Assembly: GCF_021155775.2 (NCBI RefSeq)
Contig: NC_060237.1
Coordinates: forward strand, 7,859,332 to 7,923,331
Direction of reading: 5' to 3'
Length of the DNA: 64,000 bases
Source of the DNA: Neodiprion pinetum
Taxonomy: Eukaryota > Arthropoda > Insecta > Hymenoptera > Diprionidae
Shown: piece after piece, positions 1-13,900 of the stretch
Position numbering within the stretch: position 1 is the stretch's first letter
Layout: every line of letters begins with the position of its first letter
Program-made: the position numbers and the translations under genes
The notes under the pieces: generated by a model
Databases searched by the model: none
What the model was told of the DNA's origin: nothing
What the model saw: only the letters and a program-made list of their open reading frames with translations

Positions 1-959
1 TCACTCGATCCCCCTCACGTATTTCGTTATCTTTTCGACTTCCAGCATTTTTATATCATATTTTCTAGTCATTTGTTATGCCAACTTTCCTTTTGCGGTA
101 GATAAAAAATTAAATTATAGCCAATGTACGACACGCTTGGCAATATTTTCGCTTCTTTTGTGCAATGAACACTTCTGAGAAACTAATCGGAGAAATTATG
201 TGCGGCTGAACAAACCGTAGGTAATAATAATTCTAGACGTTTGTTCAAAAAATTATTCGACAAGCTGAAATTCGTTTGGTTCTTTGAAAGCGATTGCACG
301 TAAAATCATGTCTGGATGAATTATATTAGTATTCTTTTTCAAGTATTTATCCGTGCAAATATGGCGTACCTCAAGAGTTTCAAAGCTTTTAAAGGTATAG
401 AATGCCAGTATGAGTAGCCTAAAGGTAATAAATACATTACAATCAAAGCTGGATATTCCATTGGTTTTCAATATTATGCAATTTACGCAAAAGAATCGCA
501 CAATTTTGACCTACAGAGGTACGGAACAGTCAATTACAAGCTATAAAATTCTCAAGACAATATAATCGATTGTGAATAATCAGTTTATACGAATGAAGAA
601 TCGACGAGCAATTGGGACAATCTTCTTACACCGACGCCAGAATTTCTCGTTCTCGTCTCTTTGAAGAGGCTAAAACCCTGCAAAGCTTCACCGAGCCCGT
701 GCACTCACACACGATGCATGACACGAATCGCGAAATCAATCGTCAATGTGTGCGTGACAAACAAAACCTGCGGACACACACGACTCCCAGTTGGCGTCAG
801 GGCTCCAGGCGAAATCATACGATGTTTTGGTGTGCGTGTCGTGTGTGACGTAAGAGTTTCCGGCGTGTCGGTGTAGCATGCCTACTACTCAATGGGGACA
901 GAACGAATCATATCCCTCTGCCGGACTCTCGGCCCCCCGAACGAGCATCTGAACTCGGC
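1..959. other. Upstream flank, no gene recognised
   Basis: Bases 1-600 are AT-rich with no convincing exon on either strand. From about 610 to 959 the DNA becomes CpG-rich, which would suit a proximal promoter for the putative 5' exon that follows. I see no clear TATA box. Short open frames here look incidental. Confidence 0.35.
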
Positions 960-1852
960 AGTCACTCGTTGGCGGTCCGACAGATACGACGCGATTTAAC
1001 GAACGGCGACGCGTATGCGAAGCCACGTGTGCAGCGTCGCGACGCCGACACCTGTTCAAGGTGCTCGTTGTTGTGAGTCGACACCATTCGTCCGGTCCGA
1101 CTCACGATCGGTCGTTTGTTTGCGTAGAGACGCGATGCTCGGGGTGAAAAGAACCGGGTCGGTGTCTTTTTGTAGCTGAAGAAAATCAACATCGATTACA
1201 GCCTCGTGAATTATTGCACCGACGACTGCAGTGCGCGTGATTGATCAAGGCCGAAGGAAGTGTTTGTTTCACTCGCAGCCAAGTGAAGACACAAATTCAC
1301 GGTAGTATTCGGTTGGATCGTTCAGGAATGAAGGTGATATTTCGATCGGACGAAGCTTGATAAAGCTGAATGCACGATGAATCGGGGTGGAAACATTGAA
1401 TACATCGATACAAGTACCGTCGAGTGAATAAGTGCTGGAAACGGAGTGTCGTCTGGTGATATCGCGTTTTGAAAACGGGTTTCGTGACTGGAAACGGTAA
1501 ATCAGAATCCCCGAATTATGAGACGTATATGATATCGTAAAGCGACAGCCGGAGCCAAAGAGACGGAGACGGGGTTGATGTTTTAGTCGGGATTTCGATC
1601 GCCCGTTTAACCGTCTAAAGTGAGCATAAACGCTGACCTTTGACCGTTGATTATTTCATCAAGTGTGAAATAAGGTAATCAAGGGTTATACGTTCTCGTA
1701 ACAGTCAAGCGAGTCTTGCTGAGAAAGACTTGAACGCCGTTTCGGAGCGGGTGCAACGATCGGGGCTGTTACTTTTATTATTATTATTCTACTACTACTT
1801 ATTCTTCTTCTACTTCTTCATCCGTTCTTCTGCAACTTCACACCGTTGCAAA
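960..1852 (+). other. kmr: Putative 5' UTR of a kmr transcript
   Basis: A CpG-rich block runs without obvious splice sites up to a start codon in good context at 1853. Its start at about 960 is a guess from a weak initiator-like GCAGTCACTC. It carries several upstream ATGs (for example 1328) and an imperfect TTA/TTC/CTA repeat at about 1769-1822. If transcribed, it would be a long leader with upstream ORFs, which usually lowers translation. Confidence 0.3.
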
Positions 1853-1904
1853 ATGGGAGGAAAAGTTGGACTGATATGCGGAAGCTGCTGGTCAGGAAAA
1901 TACA
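1853..1904 (+). CDS. kmr: Putative first coding exon: MGGKVGLICGSCWSGKY
   Basis: The ATG sits in CAAAATGGG, a very good insect start context. The exon encodes 17 residues plus one base and ends at donor A|GTACGT. That phase 1 end matches the next recognised exon (32555), whose first two bases complete a Thr codon. The N-terminus fits the N-myristoylation pattern (Gly2, Gly3, Gly6, Leu7), with Cys9 and Cys12 as possible palmitoylation sites. There is a one-in-three chance of phase agreement by luck, and the intron would be 30.6 kb, so the link to the downstream gene is inference. Confidence 0.4.
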
Positions 1905-4900
1905 GTACGTAATCGACACAAACTTTGTTATATGTTACTTTTTACGTACGTAGTTTGTTTTTCAATTTTTTAATTTTTTTTTTTTCTCTCCCCCTTCTCT
2001 TTTCTCTTTCATACCACCTTCACGTTTCATTTCGCTCGTAAGTCGCATTTGGTACTTTGCGGTTTTCTTTCTACCCCCTGCAACGCGTGCGGCTATAATT
2101 CCTTGCTAAGGAAAACCCGCGATTCGCGCAGCGAGAGGCCATGCATATGTGTAATAAATCCGATCAAGCCGCACGCACTGCTATGGAAACGGAGGCTATG
2201 AAAAATTATTCATTTGATTAAATTAATTGAAACTATCCAGGTGATTCTCGGTTATTAGAATTTCCGGGGGAAAGAACGAAGTGAAAACGGAAGAAGAAAT
2301 AATTCAAGGGGAATTCGGTGGATATAATAATGAAAGTCCGAGAGCTGCTAGTCGAACAGAAAAGTTTACGTCGATCTGTTTACATACTCGCTAGCTCGAT
2401 CAATTCTTCACAAGGTTTTATCTGTACCTTACTTGATCGGTCAGATTTAACGGCTTGCTAATAATAAAATTTAGACGGTAGAAACGTAAACTCTAACGCC
2501 TTGGAAAAACGATACAGTGACGGTCTTTGTTCGCTCTTTTGTATTTCATCAGTTGACGAGTTTGCAATTAATTGTAAATCCTCGCACCTGGAGGATTCGA
2601 TGCTATAAACATAACCATCAAATTAAATTCCTTCGATTATACGTACACTTTGAGTAACTGATTCATCTCACTTGGACAAATTGACTTTTTATTGTTATCC
2701 GAATGTATACACTTTGGTATATACTTTATAATACACTTTTATTCTTTGCACCTGATCACGTTTTATCAGTAGCTTTGAAATCGACCGAATAACGAGTTCC
2801 GATAAAGTCTCAGAGCTTTCGACTATCGTGGTTTGAATGATCATCGAAGGATAATTGGGGCGGCAAACGAACCGGAATTTAAGATGAAGAATTTCCTTCC
2901 ATCGAAACCCTCGCGAATCGTTGTAGGACTGTTTCAGGCATATCCTCGCGGCCTTTTCACCGACGACGATGACGGCATTCGTGTGCGAGCAGCTTCGTTT
3001 TCGTGATCAGCGAACTTCCCTCGCGGCTTGTCGTGCAGAATGGGGATTTTAGCACGCCGGAAAATACCGAAATACCAAACGATTCTGAATTCTTGGAATG
3101 TAGCCAGAGAAAATCTTCCGGCTTGTAAGCTTGCTTTTTCTTGCCTCCCGGCAGTCAAAAGTGAAACGCAAGAATACGAAACTTGTGATTCTTTCCCTTT
3201 CCATTGCGAAATTCTTTTATTATATTCAATGTCAACGTGCGAATACTAGGAGAATCGACTATTGATTCTGCTTTTTATTTCAACCTCTCCATCTTTGGCT
3301 TGTGAATGTTGCACTTTTGTGAAAAAAAAAGAATTCTGCACATATTTCGAGGAAAGATAAAATACCTACGCTTTTGAAATCCAACCGTGGCGTTTCAGCG
3401 TTGAAAAAAAAATACAGAATCGAATGAATTACCAAAAGCTCGGTTTTCATCGTGCTTAATTCAATTCTTATTCTAATTATTCCTCGTAGTAGACGACAGT
3501 TTTTTTTCTTCTCTCTATACCTCGTGCAAGTGATATATTTGTTTCTTTAAGAAAACTGCCGGAAGTTGGCGTCGCGTTTCTTCGTGGAAATCCAGTTTAA
3601 ATTGATTTAAATAAACCCTTATTCCTCATTTGTATATTTATTCGCATCACCGTAACGACAACATCCTACACCAGCATCGGTGGATGAATTTCAGAGGCAA
3701 CGTTCCTGTTTTGACGTTCAATACGGCATTACGGAGATCACCTATACGCATTATATATAACCATCTATTACGGGATCTATTATAGTTGACGCGTGCGATT
3801 ATTGCCTAGGGAATCAGCGATATGAGGAGAATCGTCGAGCGATGGATTGATGGTCTAAAAAATTCATCCGACGTACGATTTGGCCGCATCAAATATTGGC
3901 AATCATTGAAATTAGTATCGATTAGCGGGGTGGGTAGCGATTTCAACGTATCCACATCGATGCCAATTCGCGTGCTTACAGCGTGTGGAAATGCTATTTT
4001 CCAGCCCACACTGATCGGGGCATGTGCATTTATCTAAAATTAATCGAGTTTCTGTTACACGCTTCGAAGGAACTCCTGACTTGATCAATTCCCAGTAAAT
4101 TGCAGTAATTAAAAAAAGAATCAGGATGTACGTTCCGTTGCAATTTTATTATATCACCGAAATTTTCCCACCAAGTCAGCCATGGACTCCTTCTTTTCTA
4201 TTTACAAGATGCCAAAATTATCATCGCGTTTGATAATTCAAGATGAAGCAATTTCGATAAGAGGAACGAAACACGCAAGCCGTCACGCAGGCTGCTTGTT
4301 CTCAAAGTTCTCTTCACGCTTCGTTCGCAGTCTCTCCTCGTCGAATGGTTCGTAATTTCTTGTCCCATATAACGCAAACGACACACCTGTTACCTGCGTC
4401 GCTGCTACTGCGGCAACGTCATTCGTGAAGAAAAAAGCGAGCTTTTCACGAGTGCGAAAAGTAAGAGAGGAACGAAGAGGTGTAGAAAATAAATGTGCGG
4501 ACAAAAATTGAGAGCAATAGTTAAGGCGAGATGAAACGAGACGAGATTCTCTTTGTGCGTATTCGTATAATGTTGCCTGTATCCGTGGGTTTCTCCTGCT
4601 GAAGAGAGAATCGAACAGCGAGCGAGGAGAGCGGAAATTCTCGACCTCATCCCGGAGAGGTAACTGGACTTGTAACGGCGGTTACGTTCAAGTTGGGAAA
4701 GAGACTGCGCAGTTTCGAAGGGCCTGTAAATAAACAATAACCCACTCTGCTACTTTTTGACGGATCATTACTCGGCTCGGTAGCCGTGCGCGGATGCGGG
4801 TCGTTTCCTCGGGCAAAAAAGCTTTCTACTTTTGTCTCGTCTGTTTATTATTTATATACGTATATCGCATAGTTTCGGAAAGAGCAGTGAAACAGGGCGA

Positions 4901-7900
4901 AAAACATTCGGAAATTATAAAAATGAAAGCCTTTCAATTTCTCGTTATCTGACCGCGTATTGCAAGAATAACAAAACGGAAGGATGTGTATATTTTTCTT
5001 TCGTCGCCATTTTTTGGTTAGATATAAATAGCGTGAAATGGATGGAATTGCATTGAAATCGAATCACGCTGCAGCTTTGCAGGATCGTGACAGTTGTGTA
5101 TATTTTACTCAAAATGCTCATTCATTACGGCTATTAATTTTCAGCCTTCTCTCTGCAGCGACCGTGCTTTAAAAATCGATTCAAGCTGCGTGTGTAAAAT
5201 TACACCTATACCCTTTGTCGAAAGACTGGCAGACCTTTGTTTCGCATCGTTTCGAAATAAGTTTTTCTTTGTGTCTAGTACCGGGAAAGAAATGCCTTTT
5301 TTCTGCTTTATTTGATTGGTAAAATGAAATCGTAATTTCATTTGCCAACCAGCTGCTGTCGAACTTCCGTGATTAATCATCGGCTGATCCTTAAAATTTC
5401 TGAGAATAAAAAACCGCAGAAATTACCGTTCCGGTGTACAGTACGAGAGGAGTGAAAAATATTTCATTCTCCAACGTCAGCCGTTGTGTTAAGACTTTAA
5501 AATATATATTGACCATTTTTTTTCGAAGCAATCAGCTGCTCAACCCGGATTAAAATAATTGCTAAACATGGATGGACTTGACTGTAATGAACTGACTGAA
5601 ACAAAGATATTCGATTTTCTTTTTTCGTCGTTTTGTGAAACATGGCCTATTTCGATCGGATTCGGCATGAGTAACGAGACACCGTTACCGACATGAAAAA
5701 AGTCAGACGAAGTCAAAGTACCGTGCAGATGTGTACAAGGGTATCATCGGTCAAGGCCAAACGGCGTCAAGGCACGAGTTGCCTTGGCCTCCGGCATCCG
5801 CGTGGCATCTCTTGTCTCATTATACGTATACCTATGTACATATGTTATGTATATGGATATCCTGGACGCGCGTAAGTGGAAACGGCCGCTCCGGTCGGAC
5901 GCCTTGGCTCTGGAGCCGCGTTTCGAGCAAACAAATACGAGTTTCCGTCGTGTGGACACACGGGTACGCCGTATACCGTTATCCTATCCTCTCGCATTCA
6001 CAAACTCGACCTCGGACGATTTTTATCGCCGGATTCTTGCGCCAGATGGAGTTGCGCGTGAAATGACGCTCGAACGAATTAGGCTGTCGTCGTTTTTGAT
6101 ATCAGGAAAAAAACGGCGGACAAAAGTTTCGAACTACTGGCGATGGACAATTTTCCCGAAAACTAGTTTAGCTTTGTTCTATAGGCAAGAGAAAAATCTT
6201 AGTCGAAATTACGGTCGCACGAAAATGATTAGGTTCGAGTTCTGTAACGGTGCAACTTTCGGAAAATTCATCATTTCGCAACTTCGGGATATTCTAAAAA
6301 TTTAGTGAACCTTAATCTAGCAGTATGGTTGAAAAATTCATATTCTACAAGGTTATTTTTCGTGGGATGTTTTGTTGCATTAACGTTACTGATTTCAATC
6401 TCGTCGGTAATCAGACGCGACGATTCGAACGCTTTGAATATTTTATTCTTGTCGCGATTTTCCCGAGTATTACGGTGTACGAAAGAATGACGTTAAGTGA
6501 CACAGACGCGAATCCGTGTCTGTGCTTGGGACTCAATTGTTGCGCAAAGACGAAAAGAAACTCGTCGTCAAATCCTTTGTCGAGGAAAATAAGCTTAAAT
6601 GTAGACAGATGATGTTTTTCAATTTGCTGAAACATTGCGAATACCGCTCTATGAATTTTGAAGTCAAGAATTAGATGCGCTCTTGAGGAAGAATACTGCT
6701 AACATTGGCTGTCGAAAAGCGGAGGGACGCTAAAGTTAATGTCGCAATTAGCCTTGATCAATGTCTGGAATTTAACGTACGGCTCATCCGGGAAGCGCTA
6801 GGCCCATTCAACTAGTCAGTCCATATTCCACTGTCCTTAATTTTTGCTTTGACTTCAACCACCGATTTCTGAGTATTCGGAGATGATCTTACAATCAGGA
6901 TCTGATCCGAATATCGGGGGTGAAGGATCCGGGCCCGTCGTATGTAACCTGTTGAAGTACTCCGATGGAAATTATTGCTGAGAAAATAGCGAGGTGTAAA
7001 CACGTGAATTCTCGGATCGTTTTCGCATCAAGATTCAAGATTGTGTAAATGGCGAATCTGCGGCAGCGTCGGCGTCGCCTCTGCAGGCGTTTCGGCCTCT
7101 TTGCCTTTTAGGTATAAAGGTGGCTGCGACTCCGCTCTCATAAATATGGGCGCGAAATCGATCGAGACCCCCCGGCACCAGGGGTGAAGCGAAACTTTGG
7201 GCCAAAGCTGCGAAGCTTATGCGTCTCGCGATTCCGCGACGAACGAAACTCGTCCAGGATAAAAGTAACCCGTTGCCAACTGGGACACGCTCCTTCTATA
7301 TTTGCCTTCGCGGCTTATAAATATAATCGGAAATTCAGGTCGCGATGCTTTCAAGTATTTGTATAATTCATTTCGATTATGGATACCCATATGCAAAATC
7401 GTTACGAACTTTATGAAATCACAGATGGATTTTACACTCGATTATTCGTACATTACGGGTGTGCAAAAATTCTCGGCGTTGCACGTAGACGACGATACCT
7501 AACGTTGGTTGTAATCGAGACTTTGCTTTTTTATCTCAAGCACTTCTGTATTGTACGCACTCCAAAACTGACCATATAGTGTAGAGAATATGGCTTGTTC
7601 TTATCGTGAAAGTTTGTGCGAAAAATGAAAGTCGATAAAGTGTACGTTCGAAATTGAATGTTGTTCCAATTTAATCTCGGTAAAACAGCTGTGGATTTGA
7701 AAATACTAATTTGTTCTGTACATGGAGAATCTGCCGTTAGTGAAAGTAGTACGTGTTAATGGACAATTCTTTCATGAAGAATAACCATTTTGTATTCTAA
7801 AAACCAATAAAGGTTTTTCATTTTTAAAAAAAGCCGACAACTTTTGCTCACCCCTAGTATTTTCGCTGACATCTTTCCCTAATTAATACATGGAAGATCA

Positions 7901-10900
7901 GAACGACGACGGGCTGATTGAGAAGCTAATAATACACGACTTCCGAATTGACACTCAAAATGATTTTGACGGAATCTGGAATTAGATAGAGCGCGGTGTG
8001 TTCGTAATAGAGTATCAGTGGCGATAATCAATGTCCGAGTCTTCGATTATAGAAATTGTCACAGTGCAGTTGAGGGCTCGATTAACGTCCCGAAAAGTGA
8101 AAAACTCCTCTGAATCGAATCGAATATAATATTGCGAATGAAAATTCCATGGTTAGACAAGAAATATTGAGTCGCTTTTTAAAACTCCAATCTCGAATTG
8201 ACGGCCCGAGATTTCGTCCTGATTGCCCTGCATTAGTTATCGCGATATAATGTTCGCAATATAAGTTCTTGTACAGAGGCGTGAGTTCGATTCAATCTTC
8301 CGCTTCTCAAGTCACCGTGCAGCAGCAGCAAATCGCTGTGCAGTAAATGCTTCGCGGAATTGTGTAAATTGGGAACGTTTCTTCACCCGTAAGCGTGTCC
8401 CCGGTAAAATATTGCGAAATGCCGTGAGTCGTTTTCTTCCAGAGGATAGGTAAAAATTCAATCAACCGGAAATAGAAGTCTGTAACATCTCTTACGACTC
8501 TCCGCTGCGACCCCTGAGTTAATTTACAAAATCATTAATTGGCAAGAAAAGTTAGTGTCATACGAATTCGGCGATAAAGATCGCCGGGGAATTGGAAGAA
8601 AAATAAACGAGATGAAACGGGATGAAGAAGTAAAAAAATATGGCCTCGGTGTCGTCGAGAGGAAGAGGCGACGATTAGCTGTCTCTACGCTAATTAGGCA
8701 CGTCGTTACGTAACGCGTGGGGGGACAAGCTAATTATGTTTTCTCGGTCAGGCTTTATAAGTTAACCGCGTGCAGTAAATTGGTACTTCCGGCCGTGACC
8801 TACCCTCGGTTTTCCCCCGATCGTGCTCTACCCTTCGGTAACATTACACGCACGCACGTTTACCCACGTACACATATGTATTTCCGCGTTATGAATAACG
8901 CATTACGTTTGCGCGTATTTACGTGTATATATGTATGTATATGTATTCCAATTCGCACGACACGACGTATATCACGCGTTTCACGCTCAGCGATACTTTT
9001 AATTGCCTTCAATTAAGAACATTCGCTCGGCAGAGAAGCTCGTCGCGGTGTCCAATTAACGCCGATGCAATTCTCTGCGACTTTGACTCATGTTACGCAT
9101 TTCTGTCCGTTTGTTGTGTTATACAAACGTTTATTAAACAATTCCATGAATTCACCTGTGGCGCCTATCTTTTTGCGTGTGAAACTTGCCAGTTACGGTC
9201 ATGATGTATATTCCACGCAATATTACCGTATTAATAACAGTCCGGAATCGCTTTCACTTTTTCCCGTTTATCATTTACTTTTATTTTGTTATGTACGGTA
9301 TTACGTTTTCACATTATTCACCCTTTACAGTCGAGCTGTAAGTGTCTCCTTATTTTTTTCGCTAAACAATCGCAGAACTTTCTTCAATCTCTCGTAAAAA
9401 TTGAAAGCCAGAAAAATTCACGCGTACGAGCCTTTCCTCCATTAAAATTGAATAAGAATAAAAATGAAAATAAAATACGCCGAGCTTCACGCTTATTCGC
9501 AATTTCTGGTGAAAAGGACCGTGATCAATTTCACACAACACGCATCAAATCGAGTCGTTGCAGCAGTCAATCGCTGAAGTACTTTACCGTAGGATTGATG
9601 GCCAGTTCGACTCGGTTCGAATTAAAATATACGCCAAGCAATGCCCGAATCCACTCCTACCGGGTGGCGCGTGTCTGGTTCTCGTCACGATTATTCTAGA
9701 CCACCTAAAGATAACCATAGAAACTTCGGAGCGTGTGAATGTTTATACAGTGTACGAAGGTGTGCACACATGCTTGCGTTGTTCGAATAGTTTGGTTGGG
9801 TTGGCCAAGGCGTGGCAACGCTCTCATTTCTCTGGGTCACGGCCTATCTGGCTTCCGGCATTCGTACGTGAAGCGAGAAAAAAAAACTGCAGGTACGAGG
9901 CACGAAAATTTGTACGTTAAAAAAAATTTGTTGGATAATTCTTGGTCAAATTGTTTATTTTCCGATGGCTAAGATCGAGGGTTCAACCATTTTTGTGCTA
10001 TTTGAACCGACGGCGTATATACTACTTCGGTGTATGGTTTTTTTTTTTTTTTTTTTTCCTGTCTGGTGCAAAAATGTCTATCATATTCGTTAAACTTGGA
10101 GTTACCAATGTTAAAAAAAATGTGTACACATGTATGGATAAAAATATGTCAGAGAAAGCAGAATAAAAAATGAAAAAAAAATATCCAGCGTGAATTGCGC
10201 TCCGAATGAAAAGCAATTCGCGAGAATCGGCATTATGTACGACGATTCAATTACCTTTTTGACGCCTCAGGACAATATGGCCGACGATGGGAGATTGTGT
10301 TTGGTTGTTCGAAGAGCGTCGATGCCTTGCAGGTTTTGAGGCTTCGGGGGGTCGAGGAGAGAGAGAAGGAAGGGAGGCTGAATCGAAGGGTTGACTTTTA
10401 TTCGACGCCCCCCGTCGTCAACGGGAGCCGTTTGTACTTGGGCCTTCGCCATTGTGGTGCTTCATTGTTCCGCATTCTTATTGTTCACATTTCCACGAGT
10501 GAAATCAAAGACTTCGCGTTCGTCCCCGCTCGTTATACCCATTCATTCGAACACCCTGTATAAGGCTGCACCGGCGAAGCTTTTTCAAATTCAACTTTTC
10601 CGTTTTCCTCCGTTTTTTGTCGTCGTTGTTGTTATCATTTTTTCGTACACAAACGTTGTGACGTTTTGTTTTTTCTCTCGTCGCACAAAGCTTACGGGGC
10701 GTGACTTAATGCATATTTTATCGAGGTTAAACCGAATCCTCGCTTCAGCGACAAACAACGACTATCCGCATCGTGTCGGCTTCGATTCGGCTGGTTTGAG
10801 ACTCTTTTACGCTCGATGTTAGAATAGCTGCTACAGAAATCCGGGGACAATAGCTTTCGCGATCTGTTCAACCGCTTGTAATATAAATACGCGTTAGACT

Positions 10901-13900
10901 CTCTGAGCTAAAGAGCTTGTCTTAGCCGTGACATGACGCGAATCACACCTTTCAGCTAATTCATGCTAATTCTTGAGTTACTTCTTATTATTCTGCTTGT
11001 TTCGGCTTTCCATTGTCTCCGCTGTTAGGCATAGACGCTTTACAAAAGAAAATGTTAATAAGAAGGCCAAGGCGAACTGAGATACGTACGTAAGATAACG
11101 TACAATCGTGTACAATTACATTTAACGCCCTTCGCATGACAAACTCACTTTTATTCTCTTTAATTATAATAATCATCATTTTTACAACCTCGATCTATAC
11201 AATATGGCGTTGATAAATTGTCAAGAAAATTGGGTTGCCTTGGCTGCAATAAATCTTTTATCGTAATTGTTATCGGCGTTATATTATACCGAGGAAAAAT
11301 TGACTTCATATGGAATCCAATGTTGGTATCTATGTACCAATGAAAGCGGTTCGGTAAGAACAAATTTTACGATCGAGAAATTGACTTTGTATAGAATTTC
11401 ACTGCGAATTAATATAGCCTGTCGGAAAAATGTTCTATTCATTTAAATATAACATACGATTCAAATTCGGAACCTCACATTTGCCCGCATAAACAGGTGA
11501 TTGGCTCGAGTTAGATTAGATTATTCCCAGCATTGAAAATTCCAACCATAAGTGCCGCCCAACAATGCGAACAATGTCTTTAGCAGCTGGTAACTACATA
11601 GCCATACACACCTATAGTGAAAAAGAGGTCTAGTCAATTTACCGTCTCACAGCAAAAATTCGCGGACAAATTACGACCGCCAATTTTTATCCCTCATTGA
11701 AATTCCACGGTTTCGTTGAAATAGTCCAGAAACAGCTTGCGGCGAATTACACCGAATGGAATTTTTTTTTTTTTTACAGACACGTAAAACTGCGCAGCTT
11801 CAATTGATAATGCAACCGCGTGTATTATCGTAGATTTTCAGGGTAAGCTCATTGAGAATTGCAGACACAAATAACGGACACACCCCAGGCATGTGGAACA
11901 CGAATAAAGTGGAAGCTGTCTCGCGGCTTCCGGAGCTTGGGCAAAGTATGCACAATATTTCAAACCGCTTCTTTGCCTATCCTGCTGTACCTGAATAACT
12001 TTCCCGAGTTTCTGGTACCTATCCAGGAACGTTATACTTCGCAAGGACTCGCCACAGTGTGGCCGGATTTACCTGACTGCAGTTACCGTAAAGATAAGGG
12101 ATATATTGTTCGCGATAAAAGGGACAACCGCGTATTATAGGCATTGAAAACTTTTCCCGAAGACGCTGCGGGCGTATGTATACATGCGGTCCGATAAAGT
12201 ACGCGGGTGTAAGGTACGAAAGGAAGGAACTAGCCGGATGTACCCGAAGAAAGATTTGCCTTTTCGACCAACATCCATTTTTACATTCACTTTTTATCAA
12301 AGGATATTTCGTGCGTAGCCGGATGATTTGAAATTTTTATCGAAGCTTGCGTCGCTTTTGAAAACTTATTTTTTCCATGTATATATGAGGTATTCCGCAC
12401 GAAACAGACCTACGTATGATCATCACTGTCGGCGATTTTTTCTATTTTCAAGTATGGTGCAGAGTGTATAACAAACAAAACAATATTTTCCAGCGAGTTT
12501 CTCCCAAAAACACGAAAACTCAGTTTTCGAATGAATAGCCGCAATCGAGTGGCTTCGAATTTTTCTCACGAATTCTTTGTTAAGAAACAAAAATTTTGAA
12601 ACAACGACGAAAGTGGGCAAGCTTTTGGCTTAGAAGCTAGAGGCGAAACAAGTAATGGAAAAGTGAGGAAAATGTAATTGAATATAAATACAAATTTATA
12701 TTTTATACGTTTTTTTTCTCACTTTTCAATTACCTGTTTCGTCTCTAGCTTCTAAACCAAAAGCTTATGCATTTCCATCTTGGTCTCAAAATTTTCGTTT
12801 TTTAACAAAGAATTGATGAAAAAAATTTGAAGCCAATCGAGCGGGACTATCAATTCGATAATTGAGTTTTCGTGTTTCCGGAAGCGGTAAAAATCAAACC
12901 CGCGGTTCAGAAAATACAAAACTCGGTGAAAAATGTTCTTTTTGTACGGTCTACATCGTACTTGAAGATTTTTAAAAAAATCGCCGATGGTGAGGGTGAA
13001 ACGTAGATAGGTTTGGGGTGGAATGCCTCATATTTTAAAATACAACTTTGTGTGTTTGAAAAAATATCCGAATTCAATTTGCAAGTCTTAGATGACCCGA
13101 CGTTTTTTTTTTATCATTACTTGCGTCATCGAAGCGACGTTTCTCTGTATGACAATTAGCCGAAAATGCGTCGTGATAAGAAACAAAACTGTTGTAAATT
13201 CCCGCACGTGTAAATTTCTCGCGTAACGTTTTCGCGTACGTATATATGCGTATGTATGCGTTATACGAGTAGATTATACACGTATAAACGTCTCGCTCTC
13301 GCGAGGTTGCAGAAATTGTTTTGGTAACCCGAGCAGACGGACGTAAATACCCGCTTGCAAACAATGTTTGTCGTTTCTCGGAAACAATGTTTGCCAGGGT
13401 AAATATAATTAACATATAGACAGAGCGGTTGCATTTGTGTAACCCGTTTAGAAAATTTTCCATTGCTTCTACGTTCGGAACAATTGTCATAAGGTAGGTA
13501 TAATTATAACGGTTTTTGTTAGAAACAGAGAGAGAGACAAGAAAAAAAACCTAGAAAAACTATTCAAACCCTTGAATTAAACGTCAGTCGGACGTATGAA
13601 ACATTGATGCGTTAAATTTGCTGAATATGAATATTGCACGCAGCGTTTCGTACATGTAACCGCAGATCGCATTCACTTCCTGCGAGGCGTACGGACTACC
13701 TTTACACGTGCAATTCCGCTCTTTGATTACACATTTTGTTCAGTTTTCCTCGGTCAAGATTCCGCCCATTCTTTACCTCGGTGCACATCCACCGTGCAGC
13801 CCGACTGCCGAAGGGCATCTATTGTGACGGAGTACCGGAACGTACAGCAGCTTTACATTCCGCATATGTGTATCAAGCCTCGATTCAACCTACCTGCCGT

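Noticed and set aside
2928..3050. Strong acceptor CTGTTTCAG followed by a GC-rich open stretch
   Set aside because: In the phase available from 1904 it hits a stop after about ten codons, and no good donor follows.
5784..6305. 173-codon ORF in the large intron
   Set aside because: Its N-terminal part is repeat-like (Tyr/Val/Met from TATG/TACG repeats), several overlapping frames are also open there, and no domain is visible.
7106..7170. TATAAAGG followed by GC-rich DNA, as if a promoter
   Set aside because: No convincing exon, initiator or RNA gene follows, so the string alone is not enough.
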